Part shown: positions 45,935 to 54,839 of the stretch, piece after piece
How the letters are laid out: each line of letters begins with the position of its first letter
How positions within the stretch are numbered: position 1 is the first letter of the stretch
Origin: Microbacterium sp. ET2
Lineage (GTDB): Bacteria > Actinomycetota > Actinomycetes > Actinomycetales > Microbacteriaceae
Assembly (NCBI RefSeq): GCF_030347395.1
Contig: NZ_CP128170.1
Coordinates: 2,170,001-2,234,000, forward strand
DNA length: 64,000 nt
Direction: 5' to 3'
The notes under the pieces: model-generated
Seen by the model: the letters and a program-made list of their open reading frames with translations, nothing else
Told to the model about the DNA's origin: nothing
The model's database searches: none
Made by a program: the position numbers and the translations under genes

Positions 45935-46942
45935 ATGGCACGACCGATCACGTTGTTCACGGGTCAGTGGGCGGATCTTCCGTTCGAGGAGGTGGCGCGG
46001 CTGGCGGGTGAGTGGGGGTACGACGGGCTGGAGATCGCCTGCTGGGGTGATCATCTGGATGTGTCGCGGTGGGATGACGCGGAGTACGTGGCGTCGCGGA
46101 AGGAGATTTTGGAGCGCAACGGTCTGGGGGTGTGGGCGATCTCGAATCATCTGACCGGTCAGGCGGTGTGCGATGACCCGATCGATCAGCGGCATCGTGA
46201 CATCCTGTCCGACCGGGTGTGGGGCGACGGCGATCCCGAGGGGGTCCGGCAGCGCGCGGCGGAGGATCTGAAGGACACCGCGCGGATGGCGGCGAAGCTC
46301 GGTGTGATGACGGTGAACGGGTTCAGCGGGTCATCCATCTGGAAAGCGGTGGCGATGTTCCCGCCGGCCTCGGACGAGTGGATCGACGCGGGGTACCAGG
46401 ACTTCGCCGACCGGTGGAACCCGATCCTCGACGTGTTCGAGGAGGAGGGCGTGCGGTTCGGTCTCGAGGTGCACCCGTCCGAGATCGCCTACGACTACTG
46501 GACCGCCAAGCGCACCCTCGAAGCGATCGGCCACCGGGCATCGTTCGGCCTCAACTTCGACCCGTCGCACTTCATGTGGCAGCAGCTGGATCCCGTCGCC
46601 TTCGTCCTGGACTTCGCCGACCACATCTTCCACGTGCACGTCAAGGAATCGATCACGAACCTCGACGGCCGCAACGGCGTGCTGGGCTCCCACCTGGGGT
46701 GGGCCAACCCGCGCCGGGGGTGGACGTTCGTCTCGACCGGTCACGGTGCCGTGCCGTGGGAGCCGCTGTTCCGTGCCCTGAACGCGATCGGCTACGACGG
46801 ACCCACGAGCGTGGAGTGGGAGGACGCCGGCATGGACCGCCTCATCGGCGCCCCCGAAGCCCTGCAGTTCGTCCGCAAGCTCAACGCCATCACCCCACCC
46901 GCCGCAGCGTTCGACGCCGCGTTCTCGACCAGGGCGGATTGA
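45935..46942 (+). CDS. Sugar phosphate isomerase/epimerase-like TIM-barrel protein
   Basis: A 335-aa xylose-isomerase-like protein. Ligand candidates are Glu in FGLEVHPSE, Asp in NFDPSHFMW, His in [10 protein letters not shown] and Glu in TSVEWEDAG. It begins [20 protein letters not shown], a type common beside Gfo/Idh and ThuA genes. The first about 450 bp use more G- and T-ending codons (GCG, CGG, GGT, GTG) than the rest, hinting at a mosaic gene. Probable keto-sugar isomerase; substrate unknown. Confidence 0.82.
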   Translation: MARPITLFTGQWADLPFEEVARLAGEWGYDGLEIACWGDHLDVSRWDDAEYVASRKEILERNGLGVWAISNHLTGQAVCDDPIDQRHRDILSDRVWGDGDPEGVRQRAAEDLKDTARMAAKLGVMTVNGFSGSSIWKAVAMFPPASDEWIDAGYQDFADRWNPILDVFEEEGVRFGLEVHPSEIAYDYWTAKRTLEAIGHRASFGLNFDPSHFMWQQLDPVAFVLDFADHIFHVHVKESITNLDGRNGVLGSHLGWANPRRGWTFVSTGHGAVPWEPLFRALNAIGYDGPTSVEWEDAGMDRLIGAPEALQFVRKLNAITPPAAAFDAAFSTRAD

Positions 46943-46945
46943 CGA

Positions 46946-47818
46946 ATGACCGACATCCTGAACGTCCTCATCCTCTCGGGCCACATGACGCGAGAGCACG
47001 ACAACGAGCACCGCAGCTTCCGCCTGCACAACCAGTGGATCACGACCCTGCTCGAGGACACCGGCCGCTTCAAGGTGCGCGTCGTGGAAGACCCGCGAGG
47101 GCTCGGTGCCGACATCATCGACAAGTACGACGTGCTGATCGTCGTCTTCGAGGGACGCGACGGCTTCTTCGAGAAGGCCGTCGGGTTCGGCGCGGAGACC
47201 GACGCGGCGATCCTGAAGTTCGTCCACGACGACGGCAAGGGCATCGTCTGGTTCCACGGCTCGGCCGCACAGGAGGACCGCTGGGGCTACCCCGAGGAGT
47301 ACAACATCATGCGCGGCGCCAAGCTCAGCGCGTATGAGACCGGCCTGCGTCCCCGCCCGTGGGGCGAGGCACAGCTCGACACGGTCGAGCCGCGGCATCC
47401 GATCACCGAAGGGATCAGCGCCCGCTGGACGGTGACCGGTGACGACATCCTCACCGGCGTCGACCTCTACGAGGGCGCCCAGGTGCTGCTGACGACCTTC
47501 GACGATCTCGAGGCGTACGAGAACGCGCCGATGTGGCCGATGTCGCACTACCCGGTCGAGATCCCCGAGGGGGGGATCGCTGCGCTCAACGGCATGAACA
47601 CCGACCAGCCGATCGCCTGGATCAACGAGTACGGCGAGGGGCGGTCGTTCACGATCACGATCGGACACGACATCGACACGTTCCGGCGCATCGAGTTCAT
47701 CCGCATGTTCCCGCGCGGTGTCGAATGGGCGGCCACCGGCGAGGTCACCCTCGAGGGTCCCGATCGCCGTGGCGAGCGCCGCTTCCTCCCCTGGCCCTAC
47801 TACAACCGCGAGGGCTGA
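46946..47818 (+). CDS. ThuA-like domain protein
   Basis: A 290-aa protein with the class I amidotransferase-like ThuA fold: LNVLILSGHMTREHDNE, IVWFHGSAAQEDRWGYPEEY, and GHDIDTFRRIEFIRMFPRGV near the C-terminus. In rhizobia ThuA works with the Gfo/Idh protein ThuB on 3-keto disaccharides. Here it is flanked 3 bp on each side by a TIM-barrel isomerase and a Gfo/Idh gene, forming a likely 3-keto-sugar processing unit. Confidence 0.83.
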   Translation: MTDILNVLILSGHMTREHDNEHRSFRLHNQWITTLLEDTGRFKVRVVEDPRGLGADIIDKYDVLIVVFEGRDGFFEKAVGFGAETDAAILKFVHDDGKGIVWFHGSAAQEDRWGYPEEYNIMRGAKLSAYETGLRPRPWGEAQLDTVEPRHPITEGISARWTVTGDDILTGVDLYEGAQVLLTTFDDLEAYENAPMWPMSHYPVEIPEGGIAALNGMNTDQPIAWINEYGEGRSFTITIGHDIDTFRRIEFIRMFPRGVEWAATGEVTLEGPDRRGERRFLPWPYYNREG

Positions 47819-47820
47819 AC

Positions 47821-48813
47821 GTGGCGAACAAGCCGCTGCGGGTCGGGATCTTCGGCTCGGGCGGTATCGCCGAGCGGGCCATGGTGGAGCCGGCTGCATT
47901 CATCGAAGGCGTCGAGGTGGTCACCGTGGGATCACGCGACCCTGAGCGTGCGCGCGCGTTCGCCGACCGGTTCGGCATCCCCTCGGCCGGCGGTTACGCC
48001 GACGTGATGGCCGACGCCGACGTGGATCTGATCTACGTGGCGCTCCCGCCCGCCGTGCACGCCGAGTGGGCGACGGCCGCCCTCCGCGCCGGCAAACACG
48101 TGCTCTGCGAGAAGCCGCTGGCGGCCAATGGTGCCGACGCGCGCCGCATCGCCGAGGCAGCGGAAGAGAACGGCCGCGCGGCGTTCGTGGGCTTCCACTA
48201 TCGTCTGCACTCGTTCACGCGCCGGGTGCTCAACGTCCTGGGCTCGGGCGTCCTCGGCGACATCCACGACGTCGAGGTCGACTTCAGCATCCCCCACTTC
48301 GTCGTGAAGCCCGGCAACATCCGGCTCGACGGCGACCTCGGGGGAGGGGCGGTCATGGATGTCGGCTGCTATGCGATCGACCTGCTGCGCGCGGCGTGGG
48401 GCGACGCCGAGGTGGTGTCATCGGTATCGCGTGTGTACGAGGCCGACCCGCGGGTCGATCTCGAGACCGACTTCGTGCTGGCCTTCTCCCGCGGCGGGAC
48501 GGCCCGGGTGCGTGCGTCGTTCCTCGGCGACGACGAGGGACGGATGCATCTGCACGTCGTCGGCTCCGCGGCGACGCTGCACGCGACGAGTGTCATCGTG
48601 CCGCAGTGGGGAGCGACGCTCCGCGTCACCGCGGGCGACGATGTGCTCATCGACGAGAAGGCCGACGTGACGGAATCGAGCTACGCGGCGCAGCTGCGGC
48701 ATCTCGTCGAGGTGGTGCCCGACGGGCCGTCGCCGCTCCGGGCCGCCGACGCGGTGCGGACGATGGAGCTCGTCGATGACGTCTACCGCGCGGCGGGCCT
48801 GCAGCCGCGCTGA
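47821..48813 (+). CDS. Gfo/Idh/MocA-family oxidoreductase
   Basis: A 330-aa NAD(P)-dependent oxidoreductase: VGIFGSGGIAERAM, EKP motif [26 protein letters not shown] and MDVGCYAIDLLRAAWG. GTG start 2 bp after the ThuA stop. ThuB-like partner by context. Confidence 0.87.
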   Translation: MANKPLRVGIFGSGGIAERAMVEPAAFIEGVEVVTVGSRDPERARAFADRFGIPSAGGYADVMADADVDLIYVALPPAVHAEWATAALRAGKHVLCEKPLAANGADARRIAEAAEENGRAAFVGFHYRLHSFTRRVLNVLGSGVLGDIHDVEVDFSIPHFVVKPGNIRLDGDLGGGAVMDVGCYAIDLLRAAWGDAEVVSSVSRVYEADPRVDLETDFVLAFSRGGTARVRASFLGDDEGRMHLHVVGSAATLHATSVIVPQWGATLRVTAGDDVLIDEKADVTESSYAAQLRHLVEVVPDGPSPLRAADAVRTMELVDDVYRAAGLQPR

Positions 48814-48862
48814 CGGGCTGCGGTGATCGGACTTCGCGGCCAGGGCAGGGCAGGATGAAAGG

Positions 48863-49483
48863 GTGATGAGCACCGCGAGCACTGAACCCCGGGGAACGAT
48901 GGTCCTCGTCCGACACGGCGAGACCGAGTGGAGCAAGATCGGGCGCCACACCGGTCTCACCGACATTCCGCTCACCGAGACCGGCGTCTACAAGTCCGAG
49001 CTCGCCGGCACGCTCCTCGCCGCCCGTCGCTTCGACCGCGTGCTCACCAGTCCGCTCCGCCGTGCCGTCGAGACCGCGCGGTATGCCGGGTTCCCCGACG
49101 CCGAGCCCGATGAGCGCCTCCACGAGTGGGACTACGGCGCGTACGAGGGGCTCACCACCCCCGAGATCATCGCGCAGCTCGGCCGCCCGTGGTCGATCTG
49201 GGATGACGGGGCGCCCGCGGGCGAGACTCCCGGCGAGAGCATCGCTGCCGTCACCGCCCGCGCCGAGTCGCTGCTGGGCGACATCCGTCCGCACCTCGAG
49301 CGCGGCGAGCACGTGCTGATGTTCTCCCACGCCCACTTCATCCGCGCCCTCACCGGCACCTGGCTCGGACTCACCGCCGCCGGCGGCCGCTACTTCTGGC
49401 TCGGCACCTCAGCGGTGAACGAGCTCGGCTTCGAGCACGGGCGGCCCGTCGTGCTGCAGTGGAACCACGTGCGCGGCCGCTGA
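48863..49483 (+). CDS. Histidine phosphatase family protein
   Basis: A 206-aa phosphoglycerate-mutase-like acid phosphatase. Phospho-acceptor His in LVRHGETEWSK, then SPLRRAVETA, catalytic acid in EWDYGAYEGLT and second His in MFSHAHFIRAL. Forty-nine bp separate it from the sugar operon; it may be an independent housekeeping gene. Confidence 0.9.
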   Translation: MMSTASTEPRGTMVLVRHGETEWSKIGRHTGLTDIPLTETGVYKSELAGTLLAARRFDRVLTSPLRRAVETARYAGFPDAEPDERLHEWDYGAYEGLTTPEIIAQLGRPWSIWDDGAPAGETPGESIAAVTARAESLLGDIRPHLERGEHVLMFSHAHFIRALTGTWLGLTAAGGRYFWLGTSAVNELGFEHGRPVVLQWNHVRGR

Positions 49484-49516
49484 CGGTCAGCGCGCTGTCA
49501 TCCCGAAGACGCGCAT

Positions 49517-49651
49517 GATCGAGGTGGCGAATCTGGTCGCCGGCAAGCTCGAGATCCGACCATCTTCGTCACCTCGATCGCACCACTGCCATCGAGGTGG
49601 CACAAAATGCCGCCCGCGCCGCTGAGCGGCGACCAATTCCGCCACCTCGGT
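49517..49651. repeat. Two degenerate tandem copies of a ~72-bp hairpin element
   Basis: Copy 1: GATCGAGGTG (49517-49526) pairs perfectly with CACCTCGATC (49570-49579). Copy 2: ATCGAGGTGGC (49591-49601) pairs 10 of 11 with GCCACCTCGGT (49641-49651). The right halves are also alike (CGACCATCTTCGTCACCTCG against CGACCAATTCCGCCACCTCG). It fills the gap between the phosphatase gene and dinB and may be a REP- or MITE-like element. Confidence 0.6.
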
Positions 49652-49731
49652 CACGCAGCCTGCCGGCCCGGCCGCCTCCGGCCCGCGATGTCACACCCCC
49701 GTGCGACGATGCGCACGGGAGAGGGAGTGAC

Positions 49732-50940
49732 ATGCGCGACGCCGCGACGGTGCTGCACGCCGACCTCGATGCGTTCTACGCCTCGGTCGAGCAGCGCGAC
49801 GCACCCGCCCTCCGCGGCCGCCCCGTGATCGTCGGCGGCGGGGTCGTCCTCGCCGCCAGCTACGAAGCGAAGGCGCGCGGGGTGCGCACCGCGATGGGCG
49901 GGCGTCAGGCGCGGGAGCTCTGCCCCGATGCGATCGTCGTGCCCCCGCGCATGGAGGCGTACTCGGCGGCGAGCAAGGCGGTGTTCGAGATCTTCTGCGA
50001 CACCACCCCGCTGGTCGAGGGGCTCTCGATCGACGAGGCCTTCCTCGAGGTCGGCGGACTCCGACGCATCGCCGGCCCTCCCGCCGACATCGCTGCGCGC
50101 CTGCGCGAACGCGTCCGCGCCGAGGTCGGCCTTCCGATCTCGGTCGGCGTCGCCCGCACGAAGTTCCTCGCCAAGGTCGCCAGCGCCGTCAGCAAGCCCG
50201 ACGGGCTCCTCATCGTCGAGCCCGGCGACGAGGAAGCCTTCCTCCTGCCGCTGCCGGTCGAGCGACTGTGGGGTGTGGGGGCGAAGACGGCCGAGAAGCT
50301 GCACGGCCTCGGCATCCGCACGGTCGGTCAGCTCGCCGAGCTCGAGGCCGCGACCGCCGAACGCCTCCTCGGAAGGGCGGCGGGTGCGCACCTCCATGCG
50401 CTCGCGCGCCTGCGCGACGCGCGACCGGTCGACACCACCCGCCGGCGCCGCTCGATCGGGTCGCAGCGGGCGCTGGGCACCCGCCCCCGCACCCCCGACG
50501 AGCTCGACGTCATCCTCAGCCAGATCGTCGACCGGCTGGCCCGGCGGCTCCGCGACGGCGACCGCGTCTGCCGGAGCATCGTTCTCCGCCTCCGCTTCGG
50601 CGACTACACGAAGGCGACGAGGTCTCGCACGCTCCGGTTTCCGACCGACCGCACGTCGCTGCTGCTCGACACGGCACGGATGCTGCTGGCCGCCGCCCTT
50701 CCGGCGATCACCGAGCGGGGCATCACCCTCATCGGTCTTTCGCTGTCGCACCTCGAGCGCGCCGACGGCGTCCAGCCCGAGCTGCCCCTCGACTTCAGCG
50801 GGGAGGATGAGGTCGACGGCGCCCTCGACACCGTGCTCGACCGCCTCCGCGATCGCTTCGGTTCCACCGCGGTCGCCCGCGCCACGCAGCTCGGTCGTGA
50901 TCCGGGGTGGTCGACCCCGATCCTCCCCGAGCACGAGTGA
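49732..50940 (+). CDS. dinB: DNA polymerase IV
   Basis: A 402-aa Y-family translesion polymerase. Catalytic carboxylates in LHADLDAFYASVEQR and GLSIDEAFLEVGG; VGVARTKFLAKVASAVSKPD and the HhH region LWGVGAKTAEKLHGLGIRTV follow, then the little-finger domain. It lacks an obvious C-terminal beta-clamp QLxLF motif, though QPELPLDF at about residue 345 could serve. Start ATG 49732 follows GGGAGAGGGAG. It is an unrelated housekeeping gene within the catabolic island. Confidence 0.94.
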   Translation: MRDAATVLHADLDAFYASVEQRDAPALRGRPVIVGGGVVLAASYEAKARGVRTAMGGRQARELCPDAIVVPPRMEAYSAASKAVFEIFCDTTPLVEGLSIDEAFLEVGGLRRIAGPPADIAARLRERVRAEVGLPISVGVARTKFLAKVASAVSKPDGLLIVEPGDEEAFLLPLPVERLWGVGAKTAEKLHGLGIRTVGQLAELEAATAERLLGRAAGAHLHALARLRDARPVDTTRRRRSIGSQRALGTRPRTPDELDVILSQIVDRLARRLRDGDRVCRSIVLRLRFGDYTKATRSRTLRFPTDRTSLLLDTARMLLAAALPAITERGITLIGLSLSHLERADGVQPELPLDFSGEDEVDGALDTVLDRLRDRFGSTAVARATQLGRDPGWSTPILPEHE

Positions 50941-50955
50941 CGACCGAGACCCCGC

Positions 50956-51960
50956 TCACTCGATCCCGAGGGCCTTGCGGGCCCCTGCGATGTGCGCCCG
51001 CGTCATCTCGGTGGGGTCGGCGTCGAGCCACTCATGACCGCCCCATTCGCTGGTCAGTACGCCGTCGAACCCGCTCCCCGCGAGCTGCGCGCCGAGGTCT
51101 CGCACCGGCTGCCACACGCGGCCGTCCGCATCCTCGAGATCCCAGAATTTGAGGTGGAATCCAGCCACCAGGGGCAGAACCGGACGGATGACGTCGACCG
51201 ACGACCGCCCGAAGCGGACGACCATGTCCATGTACAGCGTGCGAACCGGTCCCGGGACCCCGCCCGACCGCAGCAGCTGGACGACTACGCCCAGCGTGGC
51301 GGGATCGCGCCAGTGGTCGCGCACGCGCTCACGCAGTGAAGCCGGCACACCCCCGCGCTCGAGCTCGGAGAGGTAGCTGACCGGCACCGCGGGCATGAGC
51401 ATGCTGATGTCGATGAGGAGGCGCACGTGGCGATCGTCAAGTTCGGCGATCACGTCATACGCTTCCGCCGACGTCGGAGACTGCGGAGTCTGCGACCCCT
51501 GCGCCTCCTCGAACAGCACGAGATCGAGCTCGTGGAGGAGGGGCAGCAGTCGTCGGAGGAGCTCGGGCCCCGCCTGCCCGATCGGCAGGCGCACACCGAT
51601 GGCACCGAGTGCATGCGCGGCATGCAGCTGGGGCACGAGGAACTCCAGGCGCTCCTCCTCGGTGCGACGCCGCGTCGGCGACATCCAGTCATCCAGACTC
51701 GCGCCGACGATGGTGACCCGCCCTCCGACCGCCGCGAGGTGCTCGCGCAGGAGCGCGGCCTCGTCGACACGGGTGACCGGGAACGATCGCCACAGCTGGC
51801 CGGGCTCGACCTCGACGAGCGTGCTCACCCCCTCGGCGACGATGTCCACGGTGATGTCGGTCGCGGCGTGCTCGGCGCGGATGACCTCAGGGGTCCAGTT
51901 GAAGGCGCTCGCCCCGATCTTCAGGGTGGGGGGAAGGGATGCTGCGGCATCAGGCGACAT
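50956..51960 (-). CDS. C-glycoside deglycosidase alpha-like TIM-barrel protein (third split pair)
   Basis: A 334-aa xylose-isomerase-like barrel, more divergent than the other alphas. Ligand candidates are Glu in LVLFEEAQGS, Asp in LLIDISMLMPA, His in AGFHLKFWDLED and Glu in LTSEWGGHEW. Start at MSPDAAASLPPTLK, overlapping the beta gene by 11 bp. It converges on dinB with a 15-bp gap and no terminator hairpin. Confidence 0.78.
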   Translation of the reverse strand: MSPDAAASLPPTLKIGASAFNWTPEVIRAEHAATDITVDIVAEGVSTLVEVEPGQLWRSFPVTRVDEAALLREHLAAVGGRVTIVGASLDDWMSPTRRRTEEERLEFLVPQLHAAHALGAIGVRLPIGQAGPELLRRLLPLLHELDLVLFEEAQGSQTPQSPTSAEAYDVIAELDDRHVRLLIDISMLMPAVPVSYLSELERGGVPASLRERVRDHWRDPATLGVVVQLLRSGGVPGPVRTLYMDMVVRFGRSSVDVIRPVLPLVAGFHLKFWDLEDADGRVWQPVRDLGAQLAGSGFDGVLTSEWGGHEWLDADPTEMTRAHIAGARKALGIE

Positions 51961-52360
51961 CGCGCGACACCGTCCCCATGGCGGGCGCGTCCAGCAGAAG
52001 GGTGCGCGCGGAGGAGAACGGGAGGCTGAGCGGCCCGTCACCACCCGCGTCGAGGTAGGGCACGATCAGCCGGAAACCGAGCATCACCTCATGGACGCCG
52101 GGTGCCAGCATCCGTCGTCCCTCGAGCCGGAGTCGATCCTGCACGAACCACCAACCGCGCTCGAAGGCGAGCGCGGAGGGGGCGACGCGGCGATCGCCGA
52201 TCCCCACAGCCGACACGCCGACGGGATCGCCGTCGACGGCCAGCTCCAGCGAGTTCACGCTCCACACCGGCAGCGACCTGATCCACGGCAGAGAGATCCG
52301 CAGCTCGAAGCCGACGTCCGTGGAGCTCAGGGCGTCATCGCGCAGGCTGGGCAGACTCAT
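51950..52360 (-). CDS. C-glycoside deglycosidase beta-like protein (DUF6379)
   Basis: A 136-aa protein: FELRISLPWIRSLPVWSVNS, ERGWWFVQDRLRLEGRRML and HEVMLGFRLIVPYLDAGGDG keep the LPW-R-L, WWF and P-Y elements of the other betas. It precedes and overlaps the alpha-like gene, forming a third split pair. An operator-like site lies 42 bp upstream of its start. Confidence 0.78.
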   Translation of the reverse strand: MSLPSLRDDALSSTDVGFELRISLPWIRSLPVWSVNSLELAVDGDPVGVSAVGIGDRRVAPSALAFERGWWFVQDRLRLEGRRMLAPGVHEVMLGFRLIVPYLDAGGDGPLSLPFSSARTLLLDAPAMGTVSRDVA

Positions 52361-52401
52361 GAAGCACGTCCTCGTGGTGTCTTTGACCTAGAAGATACAT
52401 G

Positions 52402-52424
52402 CTTACGTCGAAATCAGGTAAAAG
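52402..52424 (+). promoter_or_regulatory. CTTAnGT-N9-ACnTnAG operator, site 5
   Basis: CTTACGT, then CGAAATCAG, then GTAAAAG. It overlaps the 3' end of the ROK gene and lies in the promoter region of the minus-strand beta/alpha pair. Confidence 0.5.
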
Positions 52425-53688
52425 CGATCCGCTCGCTCGTCGGTCGACCGTCGGCGAACCACCGGGCGAAGGTGACCTCGAACAGCTGTTCCCGCGCGAG
52501 TTCTGCCCCGCCCCGGAGCGGTGCGTTGGGATCATTCACCGATTGGACGATCTCGAGGTCCCGGGTCGCGAGCGGCAGCGAGAGCTCGTACACCCGCTGT
52601 CTCACTTCGGCGAGATAGAGCTCGCCGGCTGAGGCGACCGCCCCGCCGATCACGATGATGCCCGGGTTGAAGACGTTGACCAGTGTCGCGATGGATCCGC
52701 CCACCACCCGCGCCGAGGCCTGCAGCAGCGAGATGGCCAGCGCGTCCCCGTCCTCGGCCGCCAGCGAGATCGTCTCGGCGCTGAGGTCGTCGGGGGACAG
52801 GCGACTGGCTTCCCCCGCCTGAATGCGCGCCTGCGCCTCGCGCACGAGCGCCCAGCCGCCGGCGACGGCCTCGAGGCACCCGATCTTCCCGCAGCGGCAT
52901 GGCGCGTCCGACTCCGGGACCCGGACGTGCCCGATGTCGCCTGCCGACCCGTTCGCGCCGCGATGGATCCTTCCGCGCGAGAGCAGGCCTGCGCCGATTC
53001 CCGTGCCGATCTTGATGTAGACGAGGTCGGCGTGGTGGCGGTGCCGTTCGGCGCGCTCGCCGAGAGCGAGGAGATTCACGTCGTTGTCGACCCAGACGGG
53101 GGCGTCGAAGCGCTGCTCGAAGCGTCGCCGGATGTCGAAACCGTTCCAGCCCGGCATGATCGGCGGGGCGACGGGACGGCCTGTCTCGAAATCGACCGGA
53201 CCAGGCACGCCGACGGCGACCGACCAGACCGGGGCGTCGCCGGTGCGTTCGAGCACCTCGTCGATCATGCTCATCACCACATCGAGGGTGTCGGCGGGGC
53301 CGCGGGAGATCTCCCACGACCGGTGCACCTCGGCGAGGACATCCCCGTCGAGGGCGGCGACGCCGACGTGGATGTGCAGTGCGCCGAGGGCGCAGACGAT
53401 GATGCGGCCCTGGTCGGCGCGGAAGTGGAGCGTGCGCGGCGCGCGACCCCCCGACGACGGGCCGAAGTCGCCATCGGCGAGAAATCCCATGTCGATCGCC
53501 TGATCGACCCGCTGCGTCACGACGCCGCGGCCGAGTCCGGTGATGCGTCCGATCTCCGGGCGGGTCGCCGCCTCCCCGGTTCGAACGAGGTTCACGATCC
53601 GCAACAGGCTGGTCACTTCATCGGTCTGCGCCGCGAATCGGAGGGTGCTGTCTCTCGCCACGCTCGATTCTGACACAACGGATGCCAC
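52414..53688 (-). CDS. ROK-family transcriptional regulator
   Basis: A 424-aa NagC/Mlc/XylR-type protein. N-terminal winged helix (RIVNLVRTGEAATRPEIGRI, then GLGRGVVTQRVDQAIDMGFL); ROK fold with ATP-site-like DNDVNLLALGER, and the Zn-binding signature GHVRVPESDAPCRCGKIGCL with its Cys cluster and His. It senses a sugar by family. Encoded next to the 51950/50956 pair and divergent from a Gfo/Idh gene, it is the best local candidate to bind the repeated 23-bp sites. Start GTG at 53688 (53676 also possible). Confidence 0.88.
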   Translation of the reverse strand: MASVVSESSVARDSTLRFAAQTDEVTSLLRIVNLVRTGEAATRPEIGRITGLGRGVVTQRVDQAIDMGFLADGDFGPSSGGRAPRTLHFRADQGRIIVCALGALHIHVGVAALDGDVLAEVHRSWEISRGPADTLDVVMSMIDEVLERTGDAPVWSVAVGVPGPVDFETGRPVAPPIMPGWNGFDIRRRFEQRFDAPVWVDNDVNLLALGERAERHRHHADLVYIKIGTGIGAGLLSRGRIHRGANGSAGDIGHVRVPESDAPCRCGKIGCLEAVAGGWALVREAQARIQAGEASRLSPDDLSAETISLAAEDGDALAISLLQASARVVGGSIATLVNVFNPGIIVIGGAVASAGELYLAEVRQRVYELSLPLATRDLEIVQSVNDPNAPLRGGAELAREQLFEVTFARWFADGRPTSERIAFT

Positions 53689-53807
53689 GAAGAGCCCATA
53701 TCACCGATGACTAATGCCGAACTCGCCTAGCCTTCTGTATTGTTCAGACCGAAGCGCCGGTGTTCGGGCTTGGGTATCACGGGGTGCGCGTCGACGAGGG
53801 GGCCGCC

Positions 53808-54839
53808 ATGCGAGGAGTCGGGCTGGTCGGTGCCGGGCCGGGCGGGTGGGCGCTGCATGCGCCGACGCTCGCGCGTCTGGGGGGCGTTTTCCGCCTCGTC
53901 CACGTCGCCGACGGCGGCAGTGGTCGTGCCGCCGAGATCGCCGCCGCGTGGGGCGCGCGGAGCTCGGCCGGGATCGACGGGCTCCTCGCGGATCCCGCCG
54001 TGGAGGTCGTGGCGATCTGCTCCCCACCCGACGCGCATGCGGCCCAGATCCTCGCCGCCGTGGACGCCGGCGTCCGCGTCATCCTCTGCGAGAAGCCGCT
54101 GGCCACCTCCATCGCCGACGCCGAGCGGGTGATCGAACGCTGCCGCGAGGCCCGCGTCGCGTTGGTCGTCGGCACGCACCACCTCTTCGATCCGGCCTGG
54201 GGCCGGGCCACCCACCACCTCACCGCCCTGTCCGGCCAGGTGCGGAGCGTGACGGTCACGCTCGCGCTGCCGCCGAACGACCGATACCACCGCGTGGTGA
54301 GCGACGCCGCCCTCCCTCCTTCGCCGCCGCGCCCGCGGCCGGATCTCTCGAACGCCGCCGTCGCCGCACAGGTCGCCCGAGCCCTCGTCTCCGGGCTTGT
54401 GATCCACGACCTTCCGCTCGTGCGGGATCTCGCCCGTGGCGTCCCGCAGCTGACCTATGCGACGCTCCTCCCGCCGATCGGCGTGGCGCTCGGGTGGACA
54501 GCCGGCGAGGTGGCGGTGCGTTCCTCCGCGGTCATGGTGCAGGGCGGCGCGGATGCGCTCTGGCGGCTGACCGTGCAGACCGACCGTGACCGCCTCGACA
54601 TCGCGTTCCCACCCGCCTTCGTGCACGCCGGGAGTGCGACGGTCACGGTGCGAAGCGCCGACGGCACCCGGACGATCCACCCCGCCGACGCCGACGACGG
54701 GTACGTCGCCGAGTGGCGGAACCTCGCCGCGCTCGCGCGAGGCGAGGACGTGGTCGAATACGACGAGATCCTCGCCGATGCGCGCTTCGCGATCGACCTG
54801 GCGGATGCCGCGGCTGCGGCGATCGGATCGGACTCGTGA
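53808..54839 (+). CDS. Gfo/Idh/MocA-family oxidoreductase
   Basis: A 343-aa protein: GVGLVGAGPGGWALHAPTLA, CSPPDAHAAQILAAVDAG and EKP in VILCEKPLAT. ATG at 53808 follows GACGAGGGGG and gives the Rossmann motif near the N-terminus; longer frames lack support. Divergent from the ROK gene; its stop overlaps the next start. Upstream, CTAATGC then CGAAC at 53711 faintly resembles the operator series. Confidence 0.84.
   Translation: MRGVGLVGAGPGGWALHAPTLARLGGVFRLVHVADGGSGRAAEIAAAWGARSSAGIDGLLADPAVEVVAICSPPDAHAAQILAAVDAGVRVILCEKPLATSIADAERVIERCREARVALVVGTHHLFDPAWGRATHHLTALSGQVRSVTVTLALPPNDRYHRVVSDAALPPSPPRPRPDLSNAAVAAQVARALVSGLVIHDLPLVRDLARGVPQLTYATLLPPIGVALGWTAGEVAVRSSAVMVQGGADALWRLTVQTDRDRLDIAFPPAFVHAGSATVTVRSADGTRTIHPADADDGYVAEWRNLAALARGEDVVEYDEILADARFAIDLADAAAAAIGSDS

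Noticed and set aside
51395..52618. 407-aa plus-strand open frame
   Set aside because: Antisense to the third alpha/beta pair and to the ROK 3' end; Arg/Ser-rich shadow.
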